64,000 nucleotides of DNA from Trichopus zeylanicus subsp. travancoricus (lineage: Eukaryota > Streptophyta > Magnoliopsida > Dioscoreales > Dioscoreaceae), in contig RXID01014983.1 of assembly GCA_005019695.1 (NCBI GenBank), positions 62,001 to 126,000 of the forward strand, in the 5' to 3' direction. A model generated the notes under the pieces. It was not told the DNA's origin. It did not search any database and saw only the letters and a list, made by a program, of their open reading frames with translations. The translations under genes were made by a program, and so were the position numbers. Shown one piece after another: positions 1-10,238 of this stretch (the stretch's first letter is position 1; each line of letters opens with the position of its first letter).

Positions 1-24
1 TGTCTTTTGGCAACTCTCATTTGG

Positions 25-240
25 GCCCGTTTGGTAATGAGTCGACCTCATAATTAAAATTAAAATTAATATTTTTTTTATTAAAATTGATCATATAATA
101 ATTTAAAATTTTAAAAACTAATTATTATTTTTTTATATAATAATTCAATATAATGATAATGTGAAAATAATTAATATAATTTTTTTTAAAAAAAATTAAA
201 ATTAGAATAGCTCTGATCTCGACCCATTACCGAACGCGTT
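25..240. mobile_element. AT-rich MITE-like element
   Basis: A ~216-bp AT-rich stretch is bounded by imperfect terminal inverted repeats. The left end reads cccgtttggtaatgagtcga and the right end, reverse-complemented, reads cgcgttcggtaatgggtcga; about 17 of 22 bases match. The interior is poly-A/T-rich with repeated aattaaaatt motifs and has no coding potential. Size, ends and composition fit a non-autonomous DNA transposon. I could not fix a target-site duplication. Related AT-rich stretches occur near 12,600 and 38,570. Confidence 0.5.
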
Positions 241-1800
241 GTTGAGGTTCCTGGCTCAGAGGTGATTAATGTGCTCGAAACTCAGAGGAAAGCTTCTCAT
301 TGCCAGTCAAAGACAGTTGGTCCAAGGACCACACGGCCACATCAAACATAACGATCAGATTAGACGCTAAGGGAAGAGGAAATCAAAATTTTTATGAACT
401 TCTTTCTTCGTCTTCTTCGAGTTTTCCGTCCATGACTCTGATTCTTCTGTTAATAAAAACCGATGGACGAATATTCAGCATTTATTATTTGAAATGTTAG
501 TCGTATAAAAAAAATAATGATTAGTATCACAACAATATTGAGATTATTAGTGATTATCTCGCATTTAATAATATCGAAATTATTTTCTACATATAATAAA
601 TAACAATTAATATTTTTTTTACAAAAAAAATTTATTACGGAAAAAAAAAATAAAATAAAATTCATTATTTCTTACGATGTCTAAAGCAATCTTGTCATGC
701 TCAGTTTTTGTGACTCATTTGACGCATCGCTTCTGTAATTCATTGAATGATGGTGTCAAATCTCGAGTATTGGGTGAACGTCTCAATCGTGCCGAAATTT
801 TCAGTGTGAACCAAAACCATTTACTATTAAGAGTTAACAAGACCCGCTTAATCGATAATCAATAAATTATCTCAAATCTTAACATTGATTAAGTTGATAA
901 ACATATTTGTTCGATGAAAATACAAAATCAACGGCGAAGATTTTGTTGGCTTTTATTTTCATAATTATTGCGTTTTTTAAATGACATAACATCGAAATTT
1001 GTTGCTTTTATGAAAGAACTTTATCATTAAATATAATGAGGCTGTCATGAAACAGACTCGACCTAATTTATTTTGTCGTTCTGCATGCATTTGGAGTATA
1101 TAAAGTTAATCCATTTTTTCGGAGGAAAATGGCAGTAGGTAATCCTTGCGTTGTTATCCACTAATCAAATTTACCCAACCGTGACAGAGAATGACCTCAA
1201 AAGAGGGACAAACTCAACCACGTCAAAAGCTGTCGACTCGATTTAATTAACTCGTTCACTCGCTCTGCTTGGGAATTGAGAAATGGAAGCGTCATCCATC
1301 ACTATGAAATTCAATAGAGCTCAACAGTAACTTCCCCGAGAACTTCCATCAATGCAATAATGCTTCCCGTTAACCTCCGATTGAAGCTCTTTAATTACAA
1401 TGGAGAAACGCTAAATGTTCTCTAAATTACGGGTACGCAACTGACTTCTTGGTAATTACATGATTCATTGGTGTCACATATTAATATACCGCGGACATAT
1501 TATTTAATCACTCGAATAAAATTCGGTGTCGGATCGAACAAGTAGACGAGCCCAAGAAGTTGGATATCGTTGTACAAATTGAGACCAAGTGCATTGATTA
1601 ACCCTTTCTCTTTTTTTCAGGTACATGCTTGACTCATTCCCTTGGACCTCACATGCTAAGTACATACCTTGCATTAAATACAAAGCAAATCTATATCAAT
1701 ACTTCGTTTTCTAGGTAACAATACACCTGCATACTTTATTATCCTAATAGACCAAAACCGAAACCGAAAGCCTGAACCCACATCCCTACAGTAACTTCAA
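241..1800. other. intergenic, no gene recognised
   Basis: AT-rich sequence with only short, frequently interrupted reading frames and no recognisable protein motif, repeat or RNA gene. The right end (about 1,800-1,905) is likely the 3' UTR and terminator side of the minus-strand transporter gene. Confidence 0.5.
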
Positions 1801-1905
1801 AGTTCCAACAAGCCAGAAACCACGTTCTATACAGAAAATTTACAACATGCTACCCGTAGTTCTGGCTATTTATTCTTCGAACCTCGCTGAATGAACGTAC
1901 AATGA

Positions 1906-3493
1906 CTAGCCTCGGATCAGAGGCAAGCCGATGGCAGTGACCAGCAGCGTGGAGGGGATGCCGAACACGATGTGGCCCCAGAACGTGAGCGTGAATCCAA
2001 ACATTTGCGACTTCCGTGCCTGCTCGCACACTATCAGGTTGGCGGCGGATCCGAGAAGCGACAGATTTCCGGCCACCGTGCTCACCCACGCCAGTATCAG
2101 CCAAGCCTTCGTCTCGTGGGCTGGTGATATCGCTGCCGCCGATTTCGCCACTTGTCCTCCAAGTAGCAGCACTGTACCAACATCAAACAACTATTAACAC
2201 ACTAAAAAGAGTACGATACACTGAGCACTTTTGAGAAATAATAAACAAAATTTTACCGGTTGGTACGTTGGAGGCCAAGTTAGAAAGCAGTAGTACTACA
2301 ATTGAAAGGACTGCGACTCCACTAGCTCGATCTATCCTCGCAAATGGCTCCATGAAATTCCAAAACGTCTCTGGAATTCCTGTTCTATTGAACCCATCCA
2401 CCGTGATAAACATCCCGCAGAAAAACACCAACAGCGAATAAGAAACCTGAAACAGAGCTTTCGAAATACCAACAATCAGAACCGAAGAATCACGACATGT
2501 ATTTGCAGCGGAATATTATTCGTCTGTTGTTACCTTGTCAAGGCATGGCCCTGCATCCTTGAAGTCAAGAACAACGAGCGCAAGCGCGGCGGTGATCGCC
2601 GTCCACGACATGTTCAACCCGGCGAGCAACGCGACCAGCATCCCGATCGTCACGACATAGATACATGTCTTCAAGAACAAAGCCCGCTTGTCCACCTTCT
2701 TAGGCGCTGCGTCCTTCAACGAGTTCACTTGTACTGCACCTACGCAACCTCCCTCCTGCTCCAAAACATGCGACATCCTCGCCGGAGAAAACCGATGGGT
2801 ACTGACCTCGTCCTCGTCGTCGCCCCCTCCTTCTTTTTCTACTCCGCCCTTCTCCGCATCCTTCTCCGGCGACAAAGCCCTCCAGAACATGCAGAGAAGC
2901 AGCGCTATATTGACGACCAACCCAATAAGCATCGACGGGAGAATCCCGATGAAGAATTTCCAAAAGGAGATCTTGCTTTGCACGGCGATGACCAAGTTCT
3001 GGGGGTTGCCAATTGGCGTCGCCGTGGATCCAATATTGGCGCTGGAAGCAAGAGCAAGGAGGAATGGCCTCGGCGGCAGGTTGTGCTGTTTTGCAAGCCT
3101 GAGGACGAACTCTGTGAGCACAATGCAGGTGGTGTCGTTGGTGAAGAGCGCGCTGGCGAAAGCTGAGACGACGCAGATGCGGCAGAGCAAGTCCCTGCTG
3201 CCCCTGCTCTTCCAGGAGAGGAGCCGGCCCAGGTACTTGAACATGTTGGCTCTTTCGAGGTAGATGCTGACGACCATGGTGCCGAAGAGGAGGGCAAGGA
3301 TAGGGAGGTCTATGGCAGCGTAGGCGTGGTCTGGCGTGATGACACAAAAGATGACCATGAGCATGCCGCCAAGGAGGGACCCCGCCGTGCGGCCGATTGG
3401 GAGGAAGGGGACGGCAGGGAAGACCGCGAGGACCCAGAAGACGGCGAAGGCGAACGAGCCAAGAACCACTTTGGGGATCGCGGCTAGAGCCAT
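1906..3493 (-). CDS. Lsi2-like: Lsi2-like silicon/anion efflux transporter (3 exons)
   Basis: Coding exons on the minus strand are 3493-2534, 2446-2257 and 2171-1906. They give 471 aa ending in a TAG stop, with GT/AG borders and consistent phase; rice Lsi2 is 472 aa. The family is the ArsB/NhaD-type ion transporters, and plant Lsi2 proteins export silicic acid across the plasma membrane, probably by proton exchange. Visible features are a hydrophobic N-terminal half, the conserved FTNDTT stretch at residues 117-122, the IGNPQN stretch at 161-166, and a hydrophilic acidic loop at about 205-270. After the loop come further membrane segments and the C-terminal GSAANLIVCEQAR and GIPSTL motifs. 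The start chosen is the first ATG of the family N-terminus (MALAAIPKVV). The exons are GC-rich against AT-rich surroundings. No frame break is seen. Substrate is inferred from family; a non-silicon Lsi2 paralogue is possible. Confidence 0.9.
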
Positions 3494-3700
3494 TTTTCTT
3501 GATCAGAGTTTATTCGGAGAAGATGTATGTGTTAATTCTTGGAGCATCGGAGGATGAAGATGGAAGCTCTGTGTGTGTGGCAGTTATAAGAAGCTGAGAC
3601 AGTGGGGATAGATGGATTATATGGATAAAAAATATCCGAGAAACGGTCAAGTCAATATTTCTGTATTACTAAATAATACCTTATAAAATTTTAAGTTTAA
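3494..3700 (-). promoter_or_regulatory. probable 5' leader and core promoter of the Lsi2-like gene
   Basis: The segment lies directly upstream of the start codon. A TATA-like hexamer (TATAAT read on the minus strand, 3616-3621) sits about 125 nt before the ATG, and a second TTATAA lies nearer at about 3,576. Assignment rests on position and these weak motifs only. Confidence 0.3.
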
Positions 3701-3834
3701 ATTTTTTAGATTAATTTTACCATCCATCAAAATCGATATAAAGAAAGAAAATAAGGAGACTCACGATATCCGTACTTCTCTATCCTTTCTATAAAATCCT
3801 ACATTTAATGCAAAATATTGGACTAATTAGGAAA

Positions 3835-5290
3835 AGTATATTTGAGGTTTTAAATTTACATTATAAAGATGACATATTAATTTTTGGAGAAACAGTGACT
3901 AATCTTTTTAAATATAAGATATTTGTTATATATATTTAAAGGTATGTCAGAAATGAAAATTAATTTTCATAAGAATTCAGTGATCAAGTTGGAATATTGT
4001 TCTTATAAAACATGAGACTGTCTAGTTAAAATTATGAACTATAAAATTGAAGAGCTTCCCTTTAAATATCTGGGTCTATCTATTAAAGATACAGAGTTGA
4101 CAAGGAGTGAGTGGCTGCCTATGATCAACAACATAGAAAGAAATTGAAAAATTAGGTTGGAAAAACCCTATCTACAAAAGGTAGACTTGTTTTACTAAAT
4201 TTTATTTTATCTACTACCCTATATACTGGATGACCTTTTATTAGATGCTAAAATGGCTCCTCAAAAAACTTGATCAAATTAGAGTATGTTCTCTATGGAG
4301 AGGTTTTGATGGGAAAAGGAAGTACCATTTAGTAAGCTTGGATCTAGTATACAAGAAACAACAAAATGATGGCATGGGTATCAAGACTCTATGGCTTTCA
4401 ATCAGTCCTTACTTATAAATTGGTGATGGAAAATCTTCAATGACAAAGATACTCCAAAGAGAAATGTTATTTTAATCAACTATTACAAAGGTGAAGCCCT
4501 CTCCATGCACTCCCATAACCCAAAAACATGCTTAGTATTCTGGAAAAGAGCCTTGAGTGTAAAAGACCAATTTTTATGCAGTGTTAACCCTATAGTTGGA
4601 AATGGGAAAGACATGCTTTTCTATACAGACAAATGGATAAACGATATTAGTCTTGAAATGATACACCCTAATATCACCATCTATGAAAAAAATTCATTGA
4701 TGAGTATAGCCAATGCTGGAGGCCAAGGTACTTTGATTGGGATAAGAGCACCACCTAAAATCAGAGGGTATATACCCTTAGACCAATAGAGATAAGCTTG
4801 CATTGGAGGTGAGGAAATACTTTTTCTATCAAATCTATATATAATTTCCTTACTAAATTATATCCAATATTATATCCCATTTTCCTGTGAATATTTGGAA
4901 ACTACTTTGCCCTATGAAACTCAAAATCTTTTCATAGCTATATACTATCATAAGGTATTAACAATGGACAACCTAAGAAAAAAGCATTGGAAAGACACCT
5001 AGCACCCTTGTATGCTCTGCAATGACCATGATAAATGCATACAACATCTCTTTTGCACCTACTCTTTCTCACTCAAGGTATGCCAGAAAATCCTATCCAA
5101 TTTCAATATGCAAACTTCTTTCTCTTCTATTTCTAATCTATGGCCAAAATGGAAAGAAAATATGGAGGCTAAGAAAGTAAAAATTGGAGACTTATTCTCC
5201 ATTACCATCTTATAGTTGTTGTGGAAGAAGAGAAATAGTAGAATTTTTTAGGGGAAAAACAGAACATATTGAAGCCTTTGTCACTTTACT
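3835..5290 (+). mobile_element. decayed LINE (non-LTR) retrotransposon, RT C-terminal part
   Basis: Conceptual translation with stops and frame changes gives the L1-type plant LINE pattern. A YKDDILIF box at about 3,862 corresponds to the FADD/YADD catalytic motif of reverse transcriptase. PFKYLGLSI follows at about 4,050, and a conserved C-terminal region (FWKRALSVKDQF, then GNGKDMLFYTDKW) lies at 4,540-4,640. A zf-RVT-like segment with C-x2-C and H-x2-C residues lies at about 5,010-5,060. The 5' half (ORF1, endonuclease, N-terminal RT) is absent, as expected from 5' truncation on insertion. No poly-A tail or target duplication could be placed because TRIM sequences follow immediately. Confidence 0.8.
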
Positions 5291-5311
5291 ATACTATATT
5301 ATACAAGAATG

Positions 5312-6831
5312 TGTTGGGAAAATCCAAAGAGTGTCGAATTAGATTAATATAGCGGGTTAGACACTAAATTATCCTAAAAGTCTAAACTCATAAAATATGA
5401 ACCTTTTTCACTATATATATTAGACTCTATTTATCTAATATCTAATGTGAGATTAATCCATTATATCTGTCATTATAATAATTTTCCTCTTCGGGTGTGA
5501 TCTAACCACATTAATTTTAATACTTTTAATTAAGAATTTTTTTACTCAATTAGTTTTAATATGTGATCCCAATTAACAAATTTTTATCTCAATAATTTAT
5601 TTTTCAAGAGAAACTAACATACAACTTTATTTAATCGTATCACCACAGTAATTTTGACATTAAGACTGTACATAGTTTCGAATCTAAAGGTCTAATATCA
5701 CTTATTGTGGGTAGCCTGAGAGTGTTAAATTGGGTTAATATAGTATGTCGAATATCAAACTATCTCAAAAGCCTAAACTCATGAGATATAGGTCATTTTC
5801 ACTATATATATTGGACTTTATCTATCCAATATCTGATGTGGGACGCATCCATTCCTGACATTATAATAACCTCCCTCTTTAAGTGTGATCTGACAATATT
5901 AATTTTAATATTATTAATTAAGAACTCTTTTACTCGATCAGTTCCATCATGTGACCCATACTAATGAATTTTTTTCCTCAATTTTTAAACTTTTAAAAGA
6001 TACTAATATGTGATTTATTTCAGCCGTATCATCACGGTAATTTTAGTATTAAGTATGTGTACAACTTCGAATCTGAAGCTCTGATACCACTTATTGGAGG
6101 GAGTTCAAAAATATCAAACTAAGTTAATATAGTAGGCGAGACACCAAATTATTTCAAATGACTAAGTTGATGGAATATAAACCTTTATACTATATATTAT
6201 TATAATATTAGGTGTGATGAATTAGTCCCACATTGGATATTAGAAAAATAGAATCCAATATATATAGTAAAAAAAACTCATATCGCATGAGCTTAAGTTT
6301 TTAGGATGGTTTGGTATCCGATTCACTATATTGATCTGGTTTGACACTCTTATGGCTCTCCAACAAGTAGTATTAGAGTTTTAGGTTCGAAACTGTACAA
6401 ACTCTTAAAATCGAACCAAAATTACCGTGATAATGCGACTAAATTGACTCGCATATTAGTCTCTCTTAAAAAAAATCAAAAGAATGAGACAAAAATTTGT
6501 TAGTATGGGTTAAATGGTGGAAGTGATCGAGTAAGATAGTTCTCGATTAAGAGTGTTAAAATTAATGTGGTCAAGTCACACCTGAAGGGGGAAATTGTTA
6601 TAATATTAGGTGTGATGAATTAGTCCCACATCGAATATTAGATAGATAGACTCCAATATATATAGTGAAAAAGGCTTATATCCCATGAGCTTAAACTTTT
6701 GGAATGGTTTGATATCCGGCCCATTATATTGATCTAGTTTAATACTCTTGCGGGTCTCCCACCAGTATATATCAAACTCTAGTTATCCAATTATTTGATG
6801 TGACTAATTCATCATACATGATATCATAACA
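5312..6831 (-). mobile_element. TRIM retrotransposon, tandem LTR-int-LTR-int-LTR, interrupted
   Basis: Three ~165-170-bp LTRs in reverse orientation lie at about 5312-5481, 5706-5870, and 6095-6197 continued at 6771-6831. Two ~220-bp internal segments separate them. On the minus strand each LTR runs from TGTT(A)TAAT to a CA end. Immediately after it, the internal side carries a primer-binding site like TGGTATCAGAGC (tRNA-iMet; e.g. complement of gctctgatacca at about 6,079-6,090). A purine tract precedes the downstream LTR. There is no coding capacity. Short LTRs, a minimal interior and PBS/PPT signals define a terminal-repeat retrotransposon in miniature. The shared middle LTR indicates LTR-LTR recombination between copies. 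The third LTR is split by another TRIM. Confidence 0.75.
6198..6764 (+). mobile_element. complete TRIM nested inside a reverse-oriented LTR
   Basis: The 5' LTR is 6198-6365 (168 bp) and the 3' LTR 6596-6764 (169 bp), about 84% identical by eye. They end in ctctccaaca and ctcccacca. The PBS at 6368-6378 (tagtattagag) matches the tRNA-iMet complement TGGTATCAGAG with two mismatches. The polypurine tract gaagggggaaa is at 6584-6594. The element interrupts an older copy: 6095-6197 plus 6771-6831 rejoin to a normal-length LTR. A TATAT duplication flanks it on the left (6193-6197) and, one base off, on the right (6766-6770). It is non-autonomous and would need enzymes from another LTR element. Confidence 0.8.
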
Positions 6832-6836
6832 ATTAT

Positions 6837-7337
6837 TGAGGGGAGTCAAAGAGTGTCAAACCGAGTCAATATAGTGGGTCAGATACCAAACTATTTCAAA
6901 AGTTTAAGTTGATTGGATATGAGGTTTTTCACTATATATATCAGACTCTAGTTGTTCAATTATCCAATGCGAGATTAATTTATCACACCTAAACCATAAT
7001 AATCTTCTACTTCACATGTGATTTGACTACATCAATTTTTAATACTTTTAATCGAGAATTTCTTTACTCGATCAATTTCACTATGTGACCAATACTAATG
7101 AATTTTTATCTCAATTTTTTTATTTTTTTAAGAATGTAAACAGTTTAAATATGAAATTCTGATACCACTTATTTAGAAAGTTGGAAGAGTATTAAACCAA
7201 ATCAATATAGTGTGTCAAATACCAAATTATCTCAAAAATCAAAACTTATGGGATATGAGCATATTTTACTATATATATTGGACTCTATCTAACTAATGTC
7301 TGATATGAGACTAATTTGCCACACTTAACATTATCAC
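6837..7337 (-). mobile_element. third TRIM copy, reverse orientation
   Basis: An LTR at about 6837-7002, an internal segment of about 165 bp, and an LTR at about 7171-7337 match the TRIM copies just upstream. The reverse-complement PBS (ctgatacca) is at about 7159-7167. Only about 5 bp separate it from the preceding LTR, so the copies are packed head to tail. The interior is shortened relative to the ~220 bp of the other copies. Confidence 0.7.
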
Positions 7338-7619
7338 AAAGATGACCATATTTATGTGCTAAAAATTTTAATTATAAACTATTCAAGGTTGTAGATGAGA
7401 TTGCAAACCCCTAATCTTCTTCTTCAAGAGCAAATCTAATAGCCAAGAAAGCTCGAAGGGAGGACTAGAAGATCTCATATAGCTGAAGCTTCCTTTTCTC
7501 TACACTGTTGATTGGAAGCATGATGACTATTTTGTGGTTTTCTTTTAGTTGTATAATCTACATCTCCTTAATAAAGCTTGGAGGCTTCATTTTTATCATT
7601 GCTTCAATTTTTTTGGAGT

Positions 7620-8260
7620 TAGCCTCTATTCCTTACTCCAAGATGAGATAGCCAAGGAGTTTTTGAAGTGTATTGAAAGTTTCCTCTAAATCCTCAAAAT
7701 GCCCTTTAGTGTGGATGCTTTTTAATAATATAACATCAACATTCGCTTCAAGATTTCGTTCGAGTTGCACCTCAAAGACCTTATTTACCATCTTTTGGTA
7801 CGTCATTCTTGTATTATTTAGTCCAAAAGACATTATAATGTAACAAAATATACCTTAATTTATAATAAAAGTAGTTTTTTTTCTCATCCTTAGGATACAT
7901 CCAAATTTGGTGATAGTCCGAGAATGCACCCAAGGTGGAATTCACAAGTTGATTTATTTTGGGCAAAGAATAACTATCTTTTGAGTAAGTTTTATTTAAG
8001 TCGGTGAAGTCGATGCATATTCTCCATTTGTTATTAGACTTTTTAATATTTACCACATTTGCTAGCCACTCAGAATAATGAACCTTTCTGACGAATCCTA
8101 TATTGAGGAGTTTATTTACCTCTTCGCTGATGACTTTTTGACACTAAGGGGCGAAATACCTCTTTTTTTATTGGTTTATGATTTTCTTACGCCCATGGAT
8201 AAGGATAGAAGTCCAACTTTTAAAGTTTTATATTAAGAAGATTCTATTGTCCTCGTTTCT
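7620..8260 (-). pseudogene. Ty3/gypsy reverse transcriptase remnant
   Basis: Minus-strand translation with breaks shows canonical gypsy RT blocks in order: HYSEWLANV, KWRICIDFTDLNK, then FSDYHQIWMYPKDEK (for the usual YSGYNQI), MSFGLNN (for MPFGLKNA) and LEETFNTLQ. The catalytic YVDD appears altered to VDVILLKS. Stops and frameshifts make it dead. Gag, RNase H and integrase are not recognisable nearby, so this is a fragment, and its wording resembles Tat-type RTs. Confidence 0.8.
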
Positions 8261-8614
8261 CGTGAATATGCAACATTTTAATGAGATATTTGATATCTTG
8301 ATTTGAGTGCCAATAATTATTTATGTAGGAATGAGTTATTTAAAATAAGATTCTAAGTTCTGATTTTAGAATTAGTTTTGATACCTACTAAATAGATACA
8401 ATGCGAGCATTTTGGCCTAAACACTCTCGTTTCAGTTTTAGCCAAATTATTTTCTAATTTTCTTTGACTATGTTATTTTAGCTTTTGTAAAAAAGCTGAT
8501 TATTCGATATTATGAAACTAAAAATTTAAAATTAAATTTTATCAAACGAACTGTTTACTGATTATAGACGATTGTCTGAATCAAAACCAAATCATAATAA
8601 TTTGATCTTCTATA
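8261..8614. other. intergenic AT-rich, nothing recognised
   Basis: Between the gypsy fragment and the Mutator-like element. No motif, repeat or coding frame could be supported. Confidence 0.4.
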
Positions 8615-9106
8615 TTAATTTAAGGAAAAATTACCTACAACCACCTGTAATTAGTCTTAATTACCTACAACCCCCCGTAATTTCCAGAATTACCCTTACC
8701 TCCCTTTTTTCAAAATATTTACCTACACCTCCCTGATTGTTATTTAATCAAAATTTTTTCAACAAAATTTTGATTTTACCCTCGGTTATTTTTACCATTA
8801 AACTCCTAAAAACTTTTTTTTTATTATTTAACACTCTGAAATTTGAATTTTTGTAAATAACACCCCGAAATTATTTCGATTTACAGAAAAGTCCCTGAAA
8901 TTTGAATTTTTGCAAATAACACCCCAAAATTGTTCTGATTTAAAGAAAAATCTCTGAAATTTGGATTTTTGCAAATGGGCGGCGACGCGCGGGCGGCGAC
9001 GTCGGAGGCCGGCGGTGGGAGCAAACGCCTGAGGCTAGCGCGCGGGAGCTAACGGCTGAGGCCGGCAAGCGGGCGGCGACGCCGGAGGCCGGCAGCGGGA
9101 GCGGAT

Positions 9107-9460
9107 CTAGCTCGCCCTGTCGCACTCCACCTCCCTCGTCTGGCTCTCCCACCAGCGTCGCGGGGCCCCCGTCGCCGGCCTGGGGGTTGTGGACGGAGGT
9201 CGTGGTCTGGGGACGGAGATCTGGTAGGCGTGGATGATGCAGTCCTGGGGCCACTGGAAGGCGAGGGGGAGCTCGAGAAGCTTCTGCCAAAAGATGGACA
9301 AGATCGGGTACGCCTGCTTGCCGACGAAGGCCTTGTTGAGGTACTCCACCGCTTCCCGCGGCTGTGCCACCTCTCTTTCGCCCTGAGATGTCGCCGGAGA
9401 TGCCTTAGAATCAGGATCGACGCCAAGGATTGAAGGGCGAAGATCGGGGATGAAGCTCAT
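9107..9460 (-). pseudogene. captured gene fragment, left MULE arm
   Basis: This is an open minus-strand frame inside the left arm. The informative part reads SQGEREVAQ, then REAVEYLNKAFVG, then YPILSIFWQKLLELPLAFQW, followed by proline/arginine-rich sequence without recognisable content. I do not recognise the protein family. The same peptide, more damaged, is encoded on the opposite strand in the right arm, so it is one captured exon duplicated by the inverted structure. Nothing shows that it is expressed. Confidence 0.5.
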
Positions 9461-9590
9461 GTTCTATCGAGGATAAAGCTTGTGTTCTATCGGGGACGAA
9501 GGGCGAGATCTGGGTGAGATATTCGAGCTTCGTCCCCGATAGAACACTTCGATCCTCGGCATTGATCTCGCTTCTGAGGCGTCTCCGGCG

Positions 9591-9765
9591 ATGTCTCAGG
9601 GCGAAAGAGAGGCGGCACCGCCGTGAGAAGCGACGGAGTACCTCATCGACACCTTCGTCGGTGAGCGGGCATACCCGATCTCGTCCAACTTCTGGCAGAA
9701 GCTTGTCGAGCTCCCCCTCGCCCTCTAGTGGCCAAGGACTACATCGTCCACGCCTACTAGATTTC
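9591..9765 (+). pseudogene. captured gene fragment, right MULE arm
   Basis: Plus-strand copy of the fragment in the left arm. It starts at ATG with SQGEREAAPP, followed by a stop, then EATEYLIDTFVGERAYP and FWQKLVELPLAL, then a further stop. Two in-frame stops are absent from the left-arm copy, so the two arms have diverged. Family not recognised. Confidence 0.5.
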
Positions 9766-10033
9766 CGTCCCCAGACCACGGCCTCCGTCCACGACCCCCA
9801 GGCCGGCGACGAGGGCCCCGCGGCGCGGGTGGGAGAACCAGACGAGGGAGGTGGAGTGCAACAGGGCGAGCTGGATCCGCTCCCGCCGCCAGCCTCCGGC
9901 ATCGCCTCCCGCTCGCCGGCCTTCGTCGTCCACTCCTGCACGCCGGCCTCGGGCCTCCACTCCCGCCGCCGGCCTCCGGCATCACCGCTCGCTCGTCACC
10001 ACCCATTTGCAAAATTCCAAATTTCGGAGTGTT

Positions 10034-10053
10034 AAATAATAATAATAATAATA
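10034..10053. repeat. AAT microsatellite in MULE terminal repeat
   Basis: About six aat/ata units in the right terminal inverted repeat. The corresponding left arm has only a T-rich tract with ttatta, so the tract expanded in one arm. Confidence 0.6.
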
Positions 10054-10238
10054 AGTTTTTAGGTAAAAATAGCCAAGGGTAAAATCGAAAGTTTTTGAAA
10101 AAATTTTGATTGAATAATAATCGGAGGGTGTAGGTAAATATTTTGAAAAAAAGGGGTGAATAATTCTGAAAATTATGGGGGATTATAGGTAATTAAAGTT
10201 AATTACGGGAGATTGTAGGTAATTTCCCCTTAATTTAA

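Larger units (their letters stand above)
8624..10229. mobile_element. Pack-MULE-like palindromic Mutator element
   Basis: A 1,606-bp element has an exact 9-bp direct repeat TTAATTTAA on both sides (8615-8623 and 10230-10238), the target-duplication length of Mutator-like elements. The ends are inverted: left ggaaaaattacctacaa, right complement ggggaaattacctacaa. The inverted similarity continues almost to the centre, giving arms of roughly 700-830 bp. A perfect 20-bp stem (9482-9501 with 9528-9547) encloses a 26-nt loop at the core. The outer ~230-350 bp of each arm are AT-rich and the inner parts strongly GC-rich. No transposase is present, so mobility would depend on a MuDR-type enzyme elsewhere. 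The GC-rich interior looks like captured gene sequence. Confidence 0.88.

Noticed and set aside
2688..3263. 191-codon plus-strand frame
   Set aside because: Shadow of the GC-rich first exon of the Lsi2-like gene on the opposite strand.
1906..3493. Bacterial origin of the transporter because of ArsB-family similarity
   Set aside because: Plant-type introns, length and motifs match plant Lsi2; no transfer signal.
9411..10035. Overlapping long frames on both strands (176 and 173 codons)
   Set aside because: Stop-poor GC-rich palindromic MULE sequence read on either strand. Only the short shared peptide has protein-like character.
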